Assembly: GCA_965199685.1 (NCBI GenBank)
Contig: OZ241323.1
Coordinates: 1,302,001-1,366,000 of the forward strand
Direction: 5' to 3'
From: SP5GCR1 sp965199685
GTDB lineage: Bacteria; Pseudomonadota; Gammaproteobacteria; Poriferisulfidales; Oxydemutatoraceae
Length of the DNA stretch: 64,000 bases
Shown: one piece after another, positions 45,129-53,406 of the stretch
Position numbering within the stretch: the stretch's first letter is position 1
Layout: every line of letters begins with the position of its first letter
Notes under the pieces: model-generated
Databases searched by the model: none
What the model saw: the letters and a program-made list of their open reading frames with translations, nothing else
Told to the model about the DNA's origin: nothing
Made by a program: the position numbers and the translations under genes

Positions 45129-48100
45129 ATGGGAATTAAATATCGTTTAGGGCTGGATGTTGGTGCCAATTCGCTTGGCTGGAGTGTGTTGAAACTAGAC
45201 ACGGAGGGTAAACCTTATGAAATAGAAAATGCCGGCGCACGCATCTTCTCCGACGGACGAGAACCCAAAGGTTATAGCACCTTTAAGGCAACTCGGAGAA
45301 CGGCACGATCTGCCCGCCGGAATAGAGACAGATTCAAACAGCGACAGACATATCTGATAAAAGAACTGGAGAGAGCTAAATTGTTTCCACCTGAGTCTGA
45401 TACTGTAACACGCTACGCTATACAAAAACTTGACCCCTTAGAATTGCGAGCTAACGCACTGCACGAAAAGCTAGAACCCTATCACATAGGTCGTGCATTA
45501 TTTCATATAAATCAACGGCGCGGTTTTAAGAGCAATCGCAAAGACACTAGCAAAGATACTAGAGACGGTACGGTCAGTAAATCCGTGATGGCACTATTCA
45601 AGGAGATGGGTCTAGTTCAGCAAAGTTTTATCTCTGATGAACCTGAAAATCTTTCCAAAGAACAAAAGAAATTAATCCGACAAGAGGAAGCTAGACAAAA
45701 GAAAGAAGCAATCACTAAATTAAAAGACTCAGATGTTACTTTTGGTTCATTTTTGTGGGAACAGCACAAGCAACAGCAGCCGCAGGCAACCCGTGCTCGT
45801 CCCAACGTAGATACCAAGCTATATGATCTTTATCCGACACGCGACCTATTGGAGGATGAATTTGGCAAAATATGTGCTGCACAACAAAAGCATCATCCTA
45901 AACTTTTAAGTGCAGAAGTCGTCAAACATTTGAGAGATATTATATTTTATCAACGACCACTTAAACCTCAAGAACGCGGCAGATGTACTTATATGTACGA
46001 AGCAGGAGAACTCCGTACTTTCCGAGCAATGCCTAGCTTTCAACGCTACCGCGTTTATCAAGAAGTTAATAACTTAGAATGGGTTGCCGGTTCGGGACAA
46101 CAATATCGCCTGAGAGATTATCCCGAAGCAAGGGATGCAGTCGTGGCATTATTAGAGAAACCTACTACTCAAAAGGGCAATGTTACTTTCGGAAATATAA
46201 AAAAAGTGCTTAAAAAGATAGGAATCGTAGAAGGTGAGTTTAAGTTAAATTACGAAACCTCAAAACGCAAAGGCTTGGACGGTAATCTTAGTTCTAATGT
46301 TATGCAAAAGGAAGACTGCATCGGAGACCAGTGGCACGATTGGGATATAGAAAAACAAGACTCATTCATAGAACTGATATTAAACGATGAACTCAGCGAT
46401 GTAGAAGTCCGAGATAAGCTAATGAAAGAATACGAACTATCCGAGGAGGTAGCTACAATTTGTCTTGAAGAGCAATTACAAGAAGGCACGGCTAACCTAT
46501 CCTTAAAAGCTGCCAGATTGCTCACGGAAAAAATGCAAAATGAATGTTGCCTGCAATCCGAAGCAGTGGAGCGTGTCGCAGAAGAACGCAACGACTTTGA
46601 TAGCCCATTTATAAGATCTAACGAAGAGGGAAAATTATTAGAGCAACTACCTTATTACGGAGAACTATTTCAAGATGGCAGGCATATAATTCCGGGAACT
46701 AAGAAACCCGAAGACAAGCATGACAACTTAAAATTTTACGGAGGCATCACCAACCCTACGGTGCACATTGCCTTGAACCAAATCCGCAATGTAATCAATG
46801 AATTGATAAAAAGATACGGGCATCCGACTTCCATTGCCATTGAACTAGGGAGAGAGTTACCAGTAGGTGAAGAGGGACGCAGAGAAATAGAACAAAGACA
46901 AAAAAAGAGCCAAGACGATAATGAAAGAATTGATGCAAAACTTAAAGAACTTGGACAGCTTACAAATAGGGCCAATAGAATCAAGTTTAGGCTTTGGGAG
47001 GAACTAGACGAGGACACTGCCGGGCGCAAATGTCCTTTTACTGGAAAAACTATTGGTATTTATGACATATTTAGCGGTGAATTTGAAGTTGAACACCTCA
47101 TCCCTTTTAGCATATCACTAGATGATGGCTTCTCTAATAAAGTACTATGTTCAACACAAGCAAACCGAGACAAAGGGCAACAAACTCCATACGAAGCATT
47201 TGGTCATAGTCCTGGTGATTACAACTGGAGTGATATTTTTGAACGTTCTAAAAGTTTAGCTGATAACAAACAATGGCGATTTTTAGAAGACGCTATGAGA
47301 AAATGGCAACGCGAAGAATCTGATTTTCTAGCACGTCACCTGAACGATACCCGATACATTGGTAGATTAACTAAAGATTATCTTGAAGCTATCTGTCCGT
47401 ACAACAAAATTGATGTTGTCACCGGAAGATTGACTGCCCTTCTGCGTGGTTATTGGGGATTAAATAGCATTCTAAACGAAATACGAACTGATGAAGAACT
47501 TAAAAATCTCGGACAAGAGGCTAGTAAAGAAAATAGAGTTAGGTATTGGCTTTGGGAGGAATTAAACGAGGATCCTACTGGGCGAGAATGTCCATTTACA
47601 GGGAGGACTATTGTGAAGGATGACATATTTAGCGATGAATTTGAAATCGGATACCTTCTTCCTGATAGTACGAAAGACAAGAGTTTTTCTAACAAAGTGC
47701 TATGTTCGGCACAAGCAAACCAAGACAAAGGACAACAAACTCCATACGAAGCATTTGGTCATAGTCCTCACGATTACAACTGGAATAATATTCTGCAACG
47801 CTCCGAGAGATTGCCTGAAGACAAACAATGGAGATTTTTGAAAGACGCTATGAAAAAATGGCAGAACAAAAATTTTGGTAATAGTGAAAATACCAAAGCG
47901 AAGAAAAATCGCGACGATCATAGGCATCATGCTATTGATGCCATCGTAATCGGAATGACTACAAAGAGTATGTTGCAAAAGGTAGCAACGGCTGCCAACC
48001 AATCCGAAGAATTATACCTACCTTATCTATTTAAGAAAAAAGACAACGGCAAAAGCGCGATTGACCCATGGGTTGGGTTTCGTGCAGATGTGAAAAACAT

Positions 48101-48863
48101 AATAGATAATATCATCGTCTCTCATAGAAAAAGGAACAAACAGTTAGGACGCGGTAGCACAAGTGGGCAACTGCACAATGAGACTGCTTACGGCTTAGTG
48201 ACGGAACCTGATGATAAAAATAAATGTACAGTTGTAGTGCGTCAACCTATAGAAAAATTAGCAGAAAGTAAGAAAAAATTGGAGGCTATCCGGGACGAAC
48301 ATTTAAGAGAACAATTTTTAGATGCGTTTGATGAAAATGGCAAAGATGGTGTGATAGTTCTAGCTAAACAAAAAAATATTAGAGGGTTGCGTTGTACCGA
48401 GAACCTATCAATCATCCCTATTAAGGATAAAAACGGAAATATATATAAGGCTTTTAAGGGAGACAGCAACTGGGGATACGAAATTTATGAATACCCAGAA
48501 GGACACGAGAAGGCAGGAAAATGGGAAGGATTCCCAATTTCTACTCATGATGCCAATCAAAAAAACTTTCAACCAGGTGTAACACGCCGCCCCCATCCTA
48601 CTGCTAAACTTGTAATGCGTTTGCATGTCAATGACTGCATAGAAATTATCGGAAAAGACAGCACACCACAAATCATGCGCTTGCAAATAATTTCAAAGAG
48701 TTTATCTTTTATACCCCCTAACGAAGCAAACGTTGACAAGCGGGCAAGGAATAAAGAATTAAAGTTCTATTTCAAGACTGGTAGTGCCTTACTAAAAGTC
48801 AGTGCTCGTAAAGTGCATGTTAGCCCGACAGGACTAAAAAACTACGATAGCAGTCGTACCTGA
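45129..48863 (+). CDS. cas9: Cas9 endonuclease (type II-C) with duplicated HNH segment
   Basis: RNA-guided DNA nuclease, 1244 residues. RuvC-I has Asp10 (GLDVGANSLGW), an Arg-rich bridge helix lies at about 55-75 (RRTARSARRNRDRFKQRQ), RuvC-II has Glu572 (SIAIELGREL), and RuvC-III has HRHHAID with His934 and Asp937. The HNH domain (about 617-727) has the catalytic EVEHLIPFS (Glu655, His656) and SNKVLC. Unusually, residues 788-912 are a second copy of residues 602-727 (about 64% identical by hand count). It sits between LLRGYWGLNS and KKNRDDHRHH, where relatives have only a few residues, and its Glu-His is Gly-Tyr (Tyr842). Without it the protein would be about 1060-1120 residues, normal for II-C. 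It is followed 21 bases later by cas1. Confidence 0.97.
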   Translation: MGIKYRLGLDVGANSLGWSVLKLDTEGKPYEIENAGARIFSDGREPKGYSTFKATRRTARSARRNRDRFKQRQTYLIKELERAKLFPPESDTVTRYAIQKLDPLELRANALHEKLEPYHIGRALFHINQRRGFKSNRKDTSKDTRDGTVSKSVMALFKEMGLVQQSFISDEPENLSKEQKKLIRQEEARQKKEAITKLKDSDVTFGSFLWEQHKQQQPQATRARPNVDTKLYDLYPTRDLLEDEFGKICAAQQKHHPKLLSAEVVKHLRDIIFYQRPLKPQERGRCTYMYEAGELRTFRAMPSFQRYRVYQEVNNLEWVAGSGQQYRLRDYPEARDAVVALLEKPTTQKGNVTFGNIKKVLKKIGIVEGEFKLNYETSKRKGLDGNLSSNVMQKEDCIGDQWHDWDIEKQDSFIELILNDELSDVEVRDKLMKEYELSEEVATICLEEQLQEGTANLSLKAARLLTEKMQNECCLQSEAVERVAEERNDFDSPFIRSNEEGKLLEQLPYYGELFQDGRHIIPGTKKPEDKHDNLKFYGGITNPTVHIALNQIRNVINELIKRYGHPTSIAIELGRELPVGEEGRREIEQRQKKSQDDNERIDAKLKELGQLTNRANRIKFRLWEELDEDTAGRKCPFTGKTIGIYDIFSGEFEVEHLIPFSISLDDGFSNKVLCSTQANRDKGQQTPYEAFGHSPGDYNWSDIFERSKSLADNKQWRFLEDAMRKWQREESDFLARHLNDTRYIGRLTKDYLEAICPYNKIDVVTGRLTALLRGYWGLNSILNEIRTDEELKNLGQEASKENRVRYWLWEELNEDPTGRECPFTGRTIVKDDIFSDEFEIGYLLPDSTKDKSFSNKVLCSAQANQDKGQQTPYEAFGHSPHDYNWNNILQRSERLPEDKQWRFLKDAMKKWQNKNFGNSENTKAKKNRDDHRHHAIDAIVIGMTTKSMLQKVATAANQSEELYLPYLFKKKDNGKSAIDPWVGFRADVKNIIDNIIVSHRKRNKQLGRGSTSGQLHNETAYGLVTEPDDKNKCTVVVRQPIEKLAESKKKLEAIRDEHLREQFLDAFDENGKDGVIVLAKQKNIRGLRCTENLSIIPIKDKNGNIYKAFKGDSNWGYEIYEYPEGHEKAGKWEGFPISTHDANQKNFQPGVTRRPHPTAKLVMRLHVNDCIEIIGKDSTPQIMRLQIISKSLSFIPPNEANVDKRARNKELKFYFKTGSALLKVSARKVHVSPTGLKNYDSSRT

Positions 48864-48884
48864 CATTCAGTAGTCAATTTTTGT

Positions 48885-49799
48885 ATGCCCGATCAAATCG
48901 TTGAAATTACACAACCAGGATATTGGTTAAGTAAATCACGCGGATTTTTAGAAGTTCAAAGCAACGATGAAAACCAAGTCAACGGGAAAATACCACTAGA
49001 TGACATCTTATCGGTTGTTATTTCTACGCCGGGATGTTCTCTATCAACCGTTCTGATAGATTACCTGAGTCGCCGCAATATCCCTATTACGATATGCGGA
49101 GCAAACTACCTCCCCACAACGCTTATCTTGCCGATAGACGGTTACAATAGACAATTCCAAGTTATGCAAAGCCAAACCAATTTATCGGCACCGCGTCGTA
49201 AGCGTGCATGGCAAGCTATAGTCAGAGCTAAAATACAAAATCAAGCCGATTTACTGGAGTTTGTTGGAAAAAATAATATACAATTAAAACGCTTAATCTC
49301 AAATGTCAAATCCGGCGATACCAATAATTGCGAAGCCCAGGCAGCCCGCATTTATTGGCAAGATTTATTCGGAGAGGATTTTCGCCGTGACCGCACCGCT
49401 ACTGATTTGAATACCCCGCTTAATTATATTTACACGGTTATTAGAGCGTGTATTGCTCGCGGGATCAGCAGTGCAGGATTGCATCCTACTTTCAGCATAC
49501 ATCATAAAAATCCACAAAATGCATTCAACCTAGCCGATGATTTGATTGAACCCTATCGCCCTATCGCCGATTGCTTTGTTTGGAAAAAATACTTAAATAA
49601 ATTTGACCAGCTAACCCCCGAAGTAAAAGCGTCTCTAACAAGTATCGTAAACTTACAAATCCCTATAGGAGATGAAGTATCTCCTCTATCGTTGGCTGCC
49701 ATTAAGACATGTCGTTCTTATGCAAGCTATTGCCTCAATGAAACAACAAATATCCTACTTCCTAAACTGCCTATGTCTTTAGAGATAGGGGCTTTATGA
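48885..49799 (+). CDS. cas1: CRISPR integrase Cas1
   Basis: Metal-dependent integrase that inserts new spacers together with Cas2. At 304 residues it is typical for type II. The catalytic residues are recognisable: Glu in NCEAQAARIYW, His in AGLHPTFSIHHKNPQ and Asp in FNLADDLIEPYRPIAD. It overlaps cas2 by four bases. There is no csn2 or cas4 nearby, which places the locus in subtype II-C. Confidence 0.97.
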   Translation: MPDQIVEITQPGYWLSKSRGFLEVQSNDENQVNGKIPLDDILSVVISTPGCSLSTVLIDYLSRRNIPITICGANYLPTTLILPIDGYNRQFQVMQSQTNLSAPRRKRAWQAIVRAKIQNQADLLEFVGKNNIQLKRLISNVKSGDTNNCEAQAARIYWQDLFGEDFRRDRTATDLNTPLNYIYTVIRACIARGISSAGLHPTFSIHHKNPQNAFNLADDLIEPYRPIADCFVWKKYLNKFDQLTPEVKASLTSIVNLQIPIGDEVSPLSLAAIKTCRSYASYCLNETTNILLPKLPMSLEIGAL

Positions 49800-50140
49800 G
49801 TAATAACCAAAACCATCTAAGCCCGTATCGCATTATGTGGTTATTTGTAATGTTTGACTTGCCTGTAGGCACTAAAAAGGAAAGAGATCAAGCAACAAAA
49901 TTTCGTCAAGGACTTCTTGATTTAGGATTTGAAATGTCACAATTCTCAGTATACTTAAAATACTGCCCATCAAAAGAAAAATCGGAAGTAGTTAGTGACA
50001 AAGTCAAAGTTAAAATTCCGATCGGAGGTAAAGTAGATATTCTGATGATAACCGATAAACAATTTTCAGGTATGAAAAGATTTTATGCAAAGACCGAAAT
50101 TAAAAGCAATGCAAAACCGAAGCAGTTACATATTTTTTGA
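49796..50140 (+). CDS. cas2: CRISPR-associated protein Cas2
   Basis: Dimeric structural partner of Cas1 in spacer integration. The 114 residues show the ferredoxin-like N-terminus WLFVMFDLPVGTKKERDQAT with the conserved Asp, then FEMSQFSVYLKYCPS. The last codons (KPKQLHIF) overlap one arm of the large hairpin that separates the gene from the CRISPR array. Confidence 0.96.
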   Translation: MSNNQNHLSPYRIMWLFVMFDLPVGTKKERDQATKFRQGLLDLGFEMSQFSVYLKYCPSKEKSEVVSDKVKVKIPIGGKVDILMITDKQFSGMKRFYAKTEIKSNAKPKQLHIF

Positions 50141-50193
50141 TTACTTTTTTCTATGCCATATAGAAAAAAGTATCGTCATAATAACTGCTTCGG
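50117..50193. terminator. nested hairpin between cas2 and the CRISPR array
   Basis: The outer arms CCGAAGCAGTTA (50117-50128) and TAACTGCTTCGG (50182-50193) pair perfectly. The inner arms ACTTTTTTCTAT (50143-50154) and ATAGAAAAAAGT (50160-50171) also pair, with a GCCAT loop. If the array is transcribed on the minus strand, the cas operon and array converge here, so a bidirectional terminator is the natural reading. A leader element used in spacer acquisition is an alternative. Confidence 0.65.
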
Positions 50194-50201
50194 CGTTGTC
50201 T

Positions 50202-50900
50202 AGATTATAACATTTGAATTAGGGGTATCAGGACAACTGTATCGGTGGGTTGTGCAAACTGGCAGTAAGATTATAACATTTGAATTAGGGGTATCAGGAC
50301 AACGTGAGGAGCGGTATCACTGTGGAATAAACAAGATTATAACATTTGAATTAGGGGTATCAGGACAACGGGTGTGCGTAATGTGATTGAGTTGTTAGAA
50401 GATTATAACATTTGAATTAGGGGTATCAGGACAACGTATTATCCACTAAAGCATTCAGATAATCCAGATTATAACATTTGAATTAGGGGTATCAGGACAA
50501 CAGGTTCTAAGAATGGGTTGCAGACGGTATCCAGATTATAACATTTGAATTAGGGGTATCAGGACAACCAAAACTTCGTTCCGTTAATCCGAGGCGTAAA
50601 GATTATAACATTTGAATTAGGGGTATCAGGACAACCTTGGGAGACCATGGCACCATTGCATTCCGAGATTATAACATTTGAATTAGGGGTATCAGGACAA
50701 CACCTCTGCCGCTGTCATACGACGCTCAGCAAGATTATAACATTTGAATTAGGGGTATCAGGACAACTGGCGCAGGGTGAAACTAATGAGCAGATAGAGA
50801 TTATAACATTTGAATTAGGGGTATCTGGACAACGTGGCCGCGTCGCGCACATCCTCATAAGCCAGATTATAACATTTGAATTAGGAGGTATCAGGACAAC
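50202..50900 (-). CRISPR. CRISPR array, 11 repeats and 10 spacers
   Basis: A 36-bp repeat (plus strand AGATTATAACATTTG... to ...TATCAGGACAAC) starts at 50202, 50268, 50334, 50400, 50466, 50533, 50600, 50666, 50732, 50798 and 50864; spacers are 30-31 bp. The first nine repeats are identical. The tenth has one substitution (TCTGG) and the eleventh one extra A (TTAGGAGG), so the old end is on the right and the cas2 side is younger. In crRNA orientation (minus strand) the repeat begins GTTGTCC and ends with the extended -10 box TGTTATAAT, so each unit can start its own transcript. No spacer matches elsewhere in the window by eye. Confidence 0.98.
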
Positions 50901-50905
50901 AAAAT

Positions 50906-51002
50906 TTTCGTCATGCGTAAAGGCAAACCTACATGTGATTTTAGATTTATGGTCACCTAAATAACGGGAAACACAAACTGGTTTGCCTCACGCATGACGA
51001 AA
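50906..51002. repeat. 97-bp inverted-repeat element next to the array
   Basis: The left arm starts TTTCGTCATGCGT and ends GGCAAACC (50906-50929). The right arm GGTTTGCC...ACGCATGACGAAA (50980-51002) is its reverse complement except for one mismatch and one indel. The 50-bp interior shows no gene. It lies between the last repeat and the stop codon of the restriction gene and could be a terminator or a small MITE. Confidence 0.8.
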
Positions 51003-51012
51003 GAGAAATTTG

Positions 51013-51684
51013 CTAACTCCAGATATCTTGTTTAGCTTTCCAATCTTCCCTGATTTTATGAAACTTTTTCATTCTCTCATTAATTTTTGTAATCTCCTGC
51101 GGATAAAAGTTAGATAAGACATCACAAAGTTGTAAAATCCATTTTTTTCTTGAATATCCATCAATTATTTTTATATGATTAGAATTTGATATCTGTATTT
51201 GTCCCCATCCCAGCGCACCAATAGTCAAGCATTCCCAATCTAGAAATTCTATAGGTGAAAAATTGACATTTGTTACTTTTATCTCAGCATTATCACGAAC
51301 CGTATATTTGACTATCAATACAGAAAATATATTCATATTTGACTCATATAATTTCGTCAATCTCGCAACAGAAGTAAGATTAGGCATATTGAATTCCGTA
51401 TCTGTTCTATGCGTTTTTATGTCTACCATCGTATAAAACCCCTCTTTATCAACAAACGCCAAATCAGCCATTGAACGACGCTCAAATTTATTTGTATACT
51501 CGGAACACCACTCCCCTAAAAAAGTATTGAACTTTGCGGAAATTAGAGATTCAATTATATCTCCAGCAGCCCTTACGCTATTGATGGCTTGATTTGGCAA
51601 ATCAATAGCAATGGAATTAAGATAATCTTTTATCTGTTCTGCTACATTCATATAATGGCCTTCATAATAAAAAGAAGCTTTCAC
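51013..51684 (-). CDS. type II restriction endonuclease (unclassified)
   Basis: A 223-residue protein coupled by a four-base overlap to the methyltransferase gene upstream, so almost certainly the nuclease of that pair. A PD-(D/E)xK-like core can be seen: SMADLAFVDKEGFYTMVDIKTH (Asp, then DIK), following a helical N-terminus. I cannot name the specificity. The product begins MKASFYYEGHYMNVAEQ; the internal Met at position 12 is a possible alternative start. Base composition is AT-rich like the cas genes. No damage is apparent. Confidence 0.75.
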   Translation of the reverse strand: MKASFYYEGHYMNVAEQIKDYLNSIAIDLPNQAINSVRAAGDIIESLISAKFNTFLGEWCSEYTNKFERRSMADLAFVDKEGFYTMVDIKTHRTDTEFNMPNLTSVARLTKLYESNMNIFSVLIVKYTVRDNAEIKVTNVNFSPIEFLDWECLTIGALGWGQIQISNSNHIKIIDGYSRKKWILQLCDVLSNFYPQEITKINERMKKFHKIREDWKAKQDIWS

Positions 51685-52646
51685 AAAAACAAATCCTCCT
51701 GCTCCACCTCCGCCCTTGCTTTGCTAGTTGTCGGCTGAGAGTTACGTTCCCAGAAGACATTGTCTTTATAACCTTGTATAGTGGGGTCGGCGATCGCTTG
51801 TTTTAGGCGTTTGATCGCCCAGCAGCAATACTCTTGGTTAAGTTCTATCGCGCAGAAGCGTCTCTTTAGTTTATTAGCGACAACTGCCGTCGTGCCACTA
51901 CCGGCAAAAGGGTCTAACACAAAATCTCCCGGCCTTGAGCTTGCCAAAATTAATTTTGCAATTAGCTTTTCAGGTTTCTGAGTGGGATGATTGGTATTCT
52001 CTGCCATAGACCAAAATGGAATTGTTATATCAGTCCATATATTAGACGGATGCGTGAGGCGATAATTACCGCCTGTTTCTTGCATCCAGTCTTTAGGTTT
52101 ACCGTTGGTTTTATACGGTGCTATGACTTTGCGTTTTAGTTTGACCGCTTCTACATCAAAATAGTATTGATCGGAGATAGTGCAGAACCACAGATCTTCA
52201 GTGTTGTTCTTCCAGTTATGCTTAGCTCCCCGCCCTTTCTCTCTTTCCCAGCTAATCCGATTTCGGATATAAAAATGGGACTCTAGAATTGGTGCGACAA
52301 GCATGGATGTTTTCCAATCAGAGCAAACATAAATCGTTGCTGTCGGTTTTAGGGTAGGCTTTAATTTATTTATTGCGTCTTCAAACCACTGACAATAGGT
52401 ATTCGCTTCCTTTGCCTTGAAGAGTGTGCCGTTGTAGTTTTTAGATAGGTTATAAGGTGGATCTAAAATCAATAAATCTACGAAATCGTGAGGTAGATAT
52501 TTTGCGATAGAGAATATATCACCGCAGATGATTTTCCCGTCAATCTCTCTAGCACTAGACTTAGTGCTCAAACGATGGACTTCGCATAATAGTGTTTTTA
52601 TTTCGTTGGCATCGCAATTTAAGGTTCGGTTTCTCACAATAATCAC
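51681..52646 (-). CDS. type II DNA methyltransferase (beta class, probably N6-adenine)
   Basis: A 321-residue methyltransferase protecting against the adjacent nuclease. The catalytic motif DPPYNLSKNYNG precedes the SAM-binding motif FVLDPFAGSGTTAVVANKL, the beta-class order. DPPY is usual for N6-adenine enzymes, although N4-cytosine enzymes cannot be fully excluded. HPTQKPEKLIAKLI, the typical motif before the SAM site, is present. The pair is transcribed toward the CRISPR array. Confidence 0.9.
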   Translation of the reverse strand: MIIVRNRTLNCDANEIKTLLCEVHRLSTKSSAREIDGKIICGDIFSIAKYLPHDFVDLLILDPPYNLSKNYNGTLFKAKEANTYCQWFEDAINKLKPTLKPTATIYVCSDWKTSMLVAPILESHFYIRNRISWEREKGRGAKHNWKNNTEDLWFCTISDQYYFDVEAVKLKRKVIAPYKTNGKPKDWMQETGGNYRLTHPSNIWTDITIPFWSMAENTNHPTQKPEKLIAKLILASSRPGDFVLDPFAGSGTTAVVANKLKRRFCAIELNQEYCCWAIKRLKQAIADPTIQGYKDNVFWERNSQPTTSKARAEVEQEDLFL

Positions 52647-52737
52647 CTGCTGAATTTGTTGTGGTGTTTTTAATGGCTGTTTGGATAAACATTATAATAC
52701 AGATATTAAGGTATTGTGATGGGCTGATGCAGATACG

Positions 52738-52838
52738 GCACAACCACCCCGTCAGGCAAAGCCTGACACCCCTCCATAGGAGGGGAATGGTCCGCCTCTA
52801 CAATTCTATGGAATACTTTTCTCAACAGCCGCAGATGG
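52738..52838 (-). repeat. partial MITE-like element
   Basis: Contains ACCACCCCGTCAGGCAAAGCCTGAC, CCCCTCCATAGGAGGGG and a degenerate right terminus CTTTTCTCAACAGCC. The left terminus and hairpin module are missing. Confidence 0.75.
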
Positions 52839-52844
52839 GGTAAC

Positions 52845-53117
52845 TTAGTTTAATGATAGCAAAGCGAACATGATACCGACTAGACCAACAAAGATGCCGA
52901 CAAAACCAATACCAATAATGGTATTTCTAATGATGCTCTCTTTTTTAAAGCTCGCTTTCACTTCGTCCAATTTATCAAGTACCATCTGAATACCATTTGA
53001 TACTTGGCTATCAACCGCACGCGCAGTGGTTTCAGCTTGAACTCGAGACATGCCTGCTTGTTCCAGTTTGTGCATCGTATTGAACACCTCTTCGCTTGAA
53101 TTAATCGATTTAGACAT
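52845..53117 (-). CDS. small coiled-coil membrane protein
   Basis: A 90-residue protein of unknown function with the same plan as the products at 29854 and 30405: helical N-terminus (EEVFNTMHKLEQAGMSRVQAETTARAV), a short coil (VLDKLDEVKASFKKE) and a C-terminal membrane segment (IIGIGFVGIFVGLVGIMFALL). Sequence similarity to the other two is low, so kinship is suggested by architecture. It resembles DUF1640-type proteins. It sits between the R-M genes and the insertion sequence. Confidence 0.7.
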   Translation of the reverse strand: MSKSINSSEEVFNTMHKLEQAGMSRVQAETTARAVDSQVSNGIQMVLDKLDEVKASFKKESIIRNTIIGIGFVGIFVGLVGIMFALLSLN

Positions 53118-53249
53118 TGTTATCTCCTACTGCTTAAAAATTGTAAATAGTGACTGCACATGCAGCCTTCCTACAATGGTAGCCGATATGAAAGCTCTAA
53201 AATTTGCTATCCGACGAACGGTCGTATTTGGGTATATAAAAGGTACCTG

Positions 53250-53406
53250 ACGGGTGGTTTACATAAATTGAATGGATGAATGGATTGGCTAGTGCAGACG
53301 CAACGCGTTAGGGAGGGCATGTTAGCCCTCCCCTACGGTAGGTAACCGTAAGTTTGATGGATGAATGGATTGGCTAGTGCAGACGCAACGCGTTAGGGAG
53401 GGCATG
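53250..53406 (+). repeat. two tandem host palindromic repeats, the second split by the IS
   Basis: The unit has ATGGATGAATGGATTGGC, GTGCAGACGCAACGCG and TTAGGGAGGGCATGTTAGCC. The first copy is complete (palindrome at about 53313-53334). The second stops at GGGAGGGCATG where the insertion sequence begins and resumes after it at 55059. Confidence 0.88.

Noticed and set aside
47041..47100. HNH catalytic segment has Glu-His rather than Asp-His
   Set aside because: Glu-His occurs in many type II-C Cas9 proteins, so the first HNH is probably active; only the second copy (Gly-Tyr) is abnormal.
50238..50863. Possible self-targeting spacers
   Set aside because: By eye none of the ten spacers matches sequence elsewhere in the window; a genome and phage search would be needed.
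50647..50964. 105-codon frame across the CRISPR array
   Set aside because: It is the translated repeat (repeated IITFELGVSGQ), a by-product of the array.
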